From positions 1 through 6,578 of the forward strand of contig CAZSBS010000263.1 in NCBI GenBank assembly GCA_964605095.1: a stretch of DNA of 6,578 nt, written 5' to 3'. Made by a program: the position numbers and the translations under genes. This stretch comes from JAUWQU01 sp964605095 (GTDB taxonomy: Bacteria; Planctomycetota; Phycisphaerae; SM23-33). The first letter of the stretch is position 1. Each line of letters starts with the position of its first letter. The notes below the pieces were generated by a model. It was not told where the DNA came from. It ran no database searches and saw only the letters and a program-made list of their open reading frames with translations. Positions 6,282 through 6,578 of this stretch are shown in pieces.

Positions 6282-6578
6282 ATGACTCGTTACATCTTGC
6301 TGGCAGTGATAATGTGTGTGGCAGGATGCGGTCCAGAACTGCCGCCCTCCGCGGACGGGCGCAAAGAAGTGCCCATGAAGCTCGTGAATGTCCGGCCCTT
6401 CCGGATGGGCAAGCCGGACGCCGTCCTGTTGTTTACGGGCGGCACGGGCGGGATGCTGGAGGTTTGCAACTGCTCCGGTCCGATGCCCGGCGGGCTCTCG
6501 CGGCGCAGCGGGCTGGTCGAAAGCTACCGCCAAAGTTTCCCCGGCACGGTCCTGGTCGACATCGGCGACGCGTTCTGG
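6282..6578 (+). CDS. Lipoprotein with 5'-nucleotidase/metallophosphatase-like N-terminus (3' end outside window)
   Basis: The first 99 residues are visible. MTRYILLAVIMCVAGC is a lipoprotein signal with lipobox VAGC (13-16), so Cys16 would be lipidated and the protein anchored facing the periplasm or outside. After a Pro-rich spacer, the strand AVLLFTGGTGGMLEVCNCSG, then GGLSRR (70-75) and VLVDIGD (90-96) follow the order seen at the start of UshA-like metallophosphatases (strand, GG..RR, then a GD at the end of the second strand). In the canonical family the first strand carries a metal-binding D-x-H-G; here the place is taken by G-x-L-E-x-C-x-C (Cys62, Cys64). I recall planctomycete and related proteins with LEPCGC plus GGLARR in this position, some carrying c-type cytochrome domains further on, but that part is beyond the window. 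The enzymatic role is therefore uncertain; lipoprotein status is clear. Confidence 0.75.
   Translation, partial: MTRYILLAVIMCVAGCGPELPPSADGRKEVPMKLVNVRPFRMGKPDAVLLFTGGTGGMLEVCNCSGPMPGGLSRRSGLVESYRQSFPGTVLVDIGDAFW

Overview
The window looks like chromosomal DNA of a GC-rich planctomycete, most likely from the Phycisphaerae side of the phylum. The evidence is a C-terminal PEP-CTERM sorting tail of the planctomycete style (VPEP, a short hydrophobic helix, then RRRR), an IS200/REP-type transposase gene beginning next to its own repeat cluster, a metX-metW gene fusion, and a secreted S41 protease with a very long helical N-terminal part. The assignment is from recognition only; no search was run.

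Layout. Positions 1-237 are the 3' end of a PEP-CTERM protein gene on the + strand, followed by a strong stem-loop (288-319) that suits a terminator between two convergent genes. Positions 396-1031 (- strand) carry a small HUH/Y1 transposase of the REP-associated type. Just upstream of its start, 1054-1195 is a compact cluster of direct and inverted GC-rich repeats. A sigma-70-like promoter (1214-1242) then leads into a single 616-codon gene (1291-3141) that encodes homoserine O-acyltransferase (MetX) joined to the methyltransferase-fold protein MetW, i.e. the first committed acylation step of methionine synthesis with its accessory partner in one chain.

A second promoter candidate (3160-3188) precedes what looks like a three-gene operon: a small four-cysteine protein of unknown function (3225-3551), a large exported carboxyl-terminal processing protease with PDZ and S41 domains and an intact Ser/Lys pair (3647-6265), and, 16 bases later, a lipoprotein cut off by the window edge (6282-6578) that resembles the N-terminus of 5'-nucleotidase/metallophosphatase-like proteins with a Cys-x-Cys in place of the usual motif. 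Two of the three are predicted to be exported, so the operon probably works in the cell envelope; its exact task is not evident.

I found no CRISPR array, RNA gene or phage module. The observations most worth a second look are the MetX-MetW fusion, the repeat cluster attached to the transposase, the inverted repeat around the metXW promoter, and the protease/lipoprotein operon.
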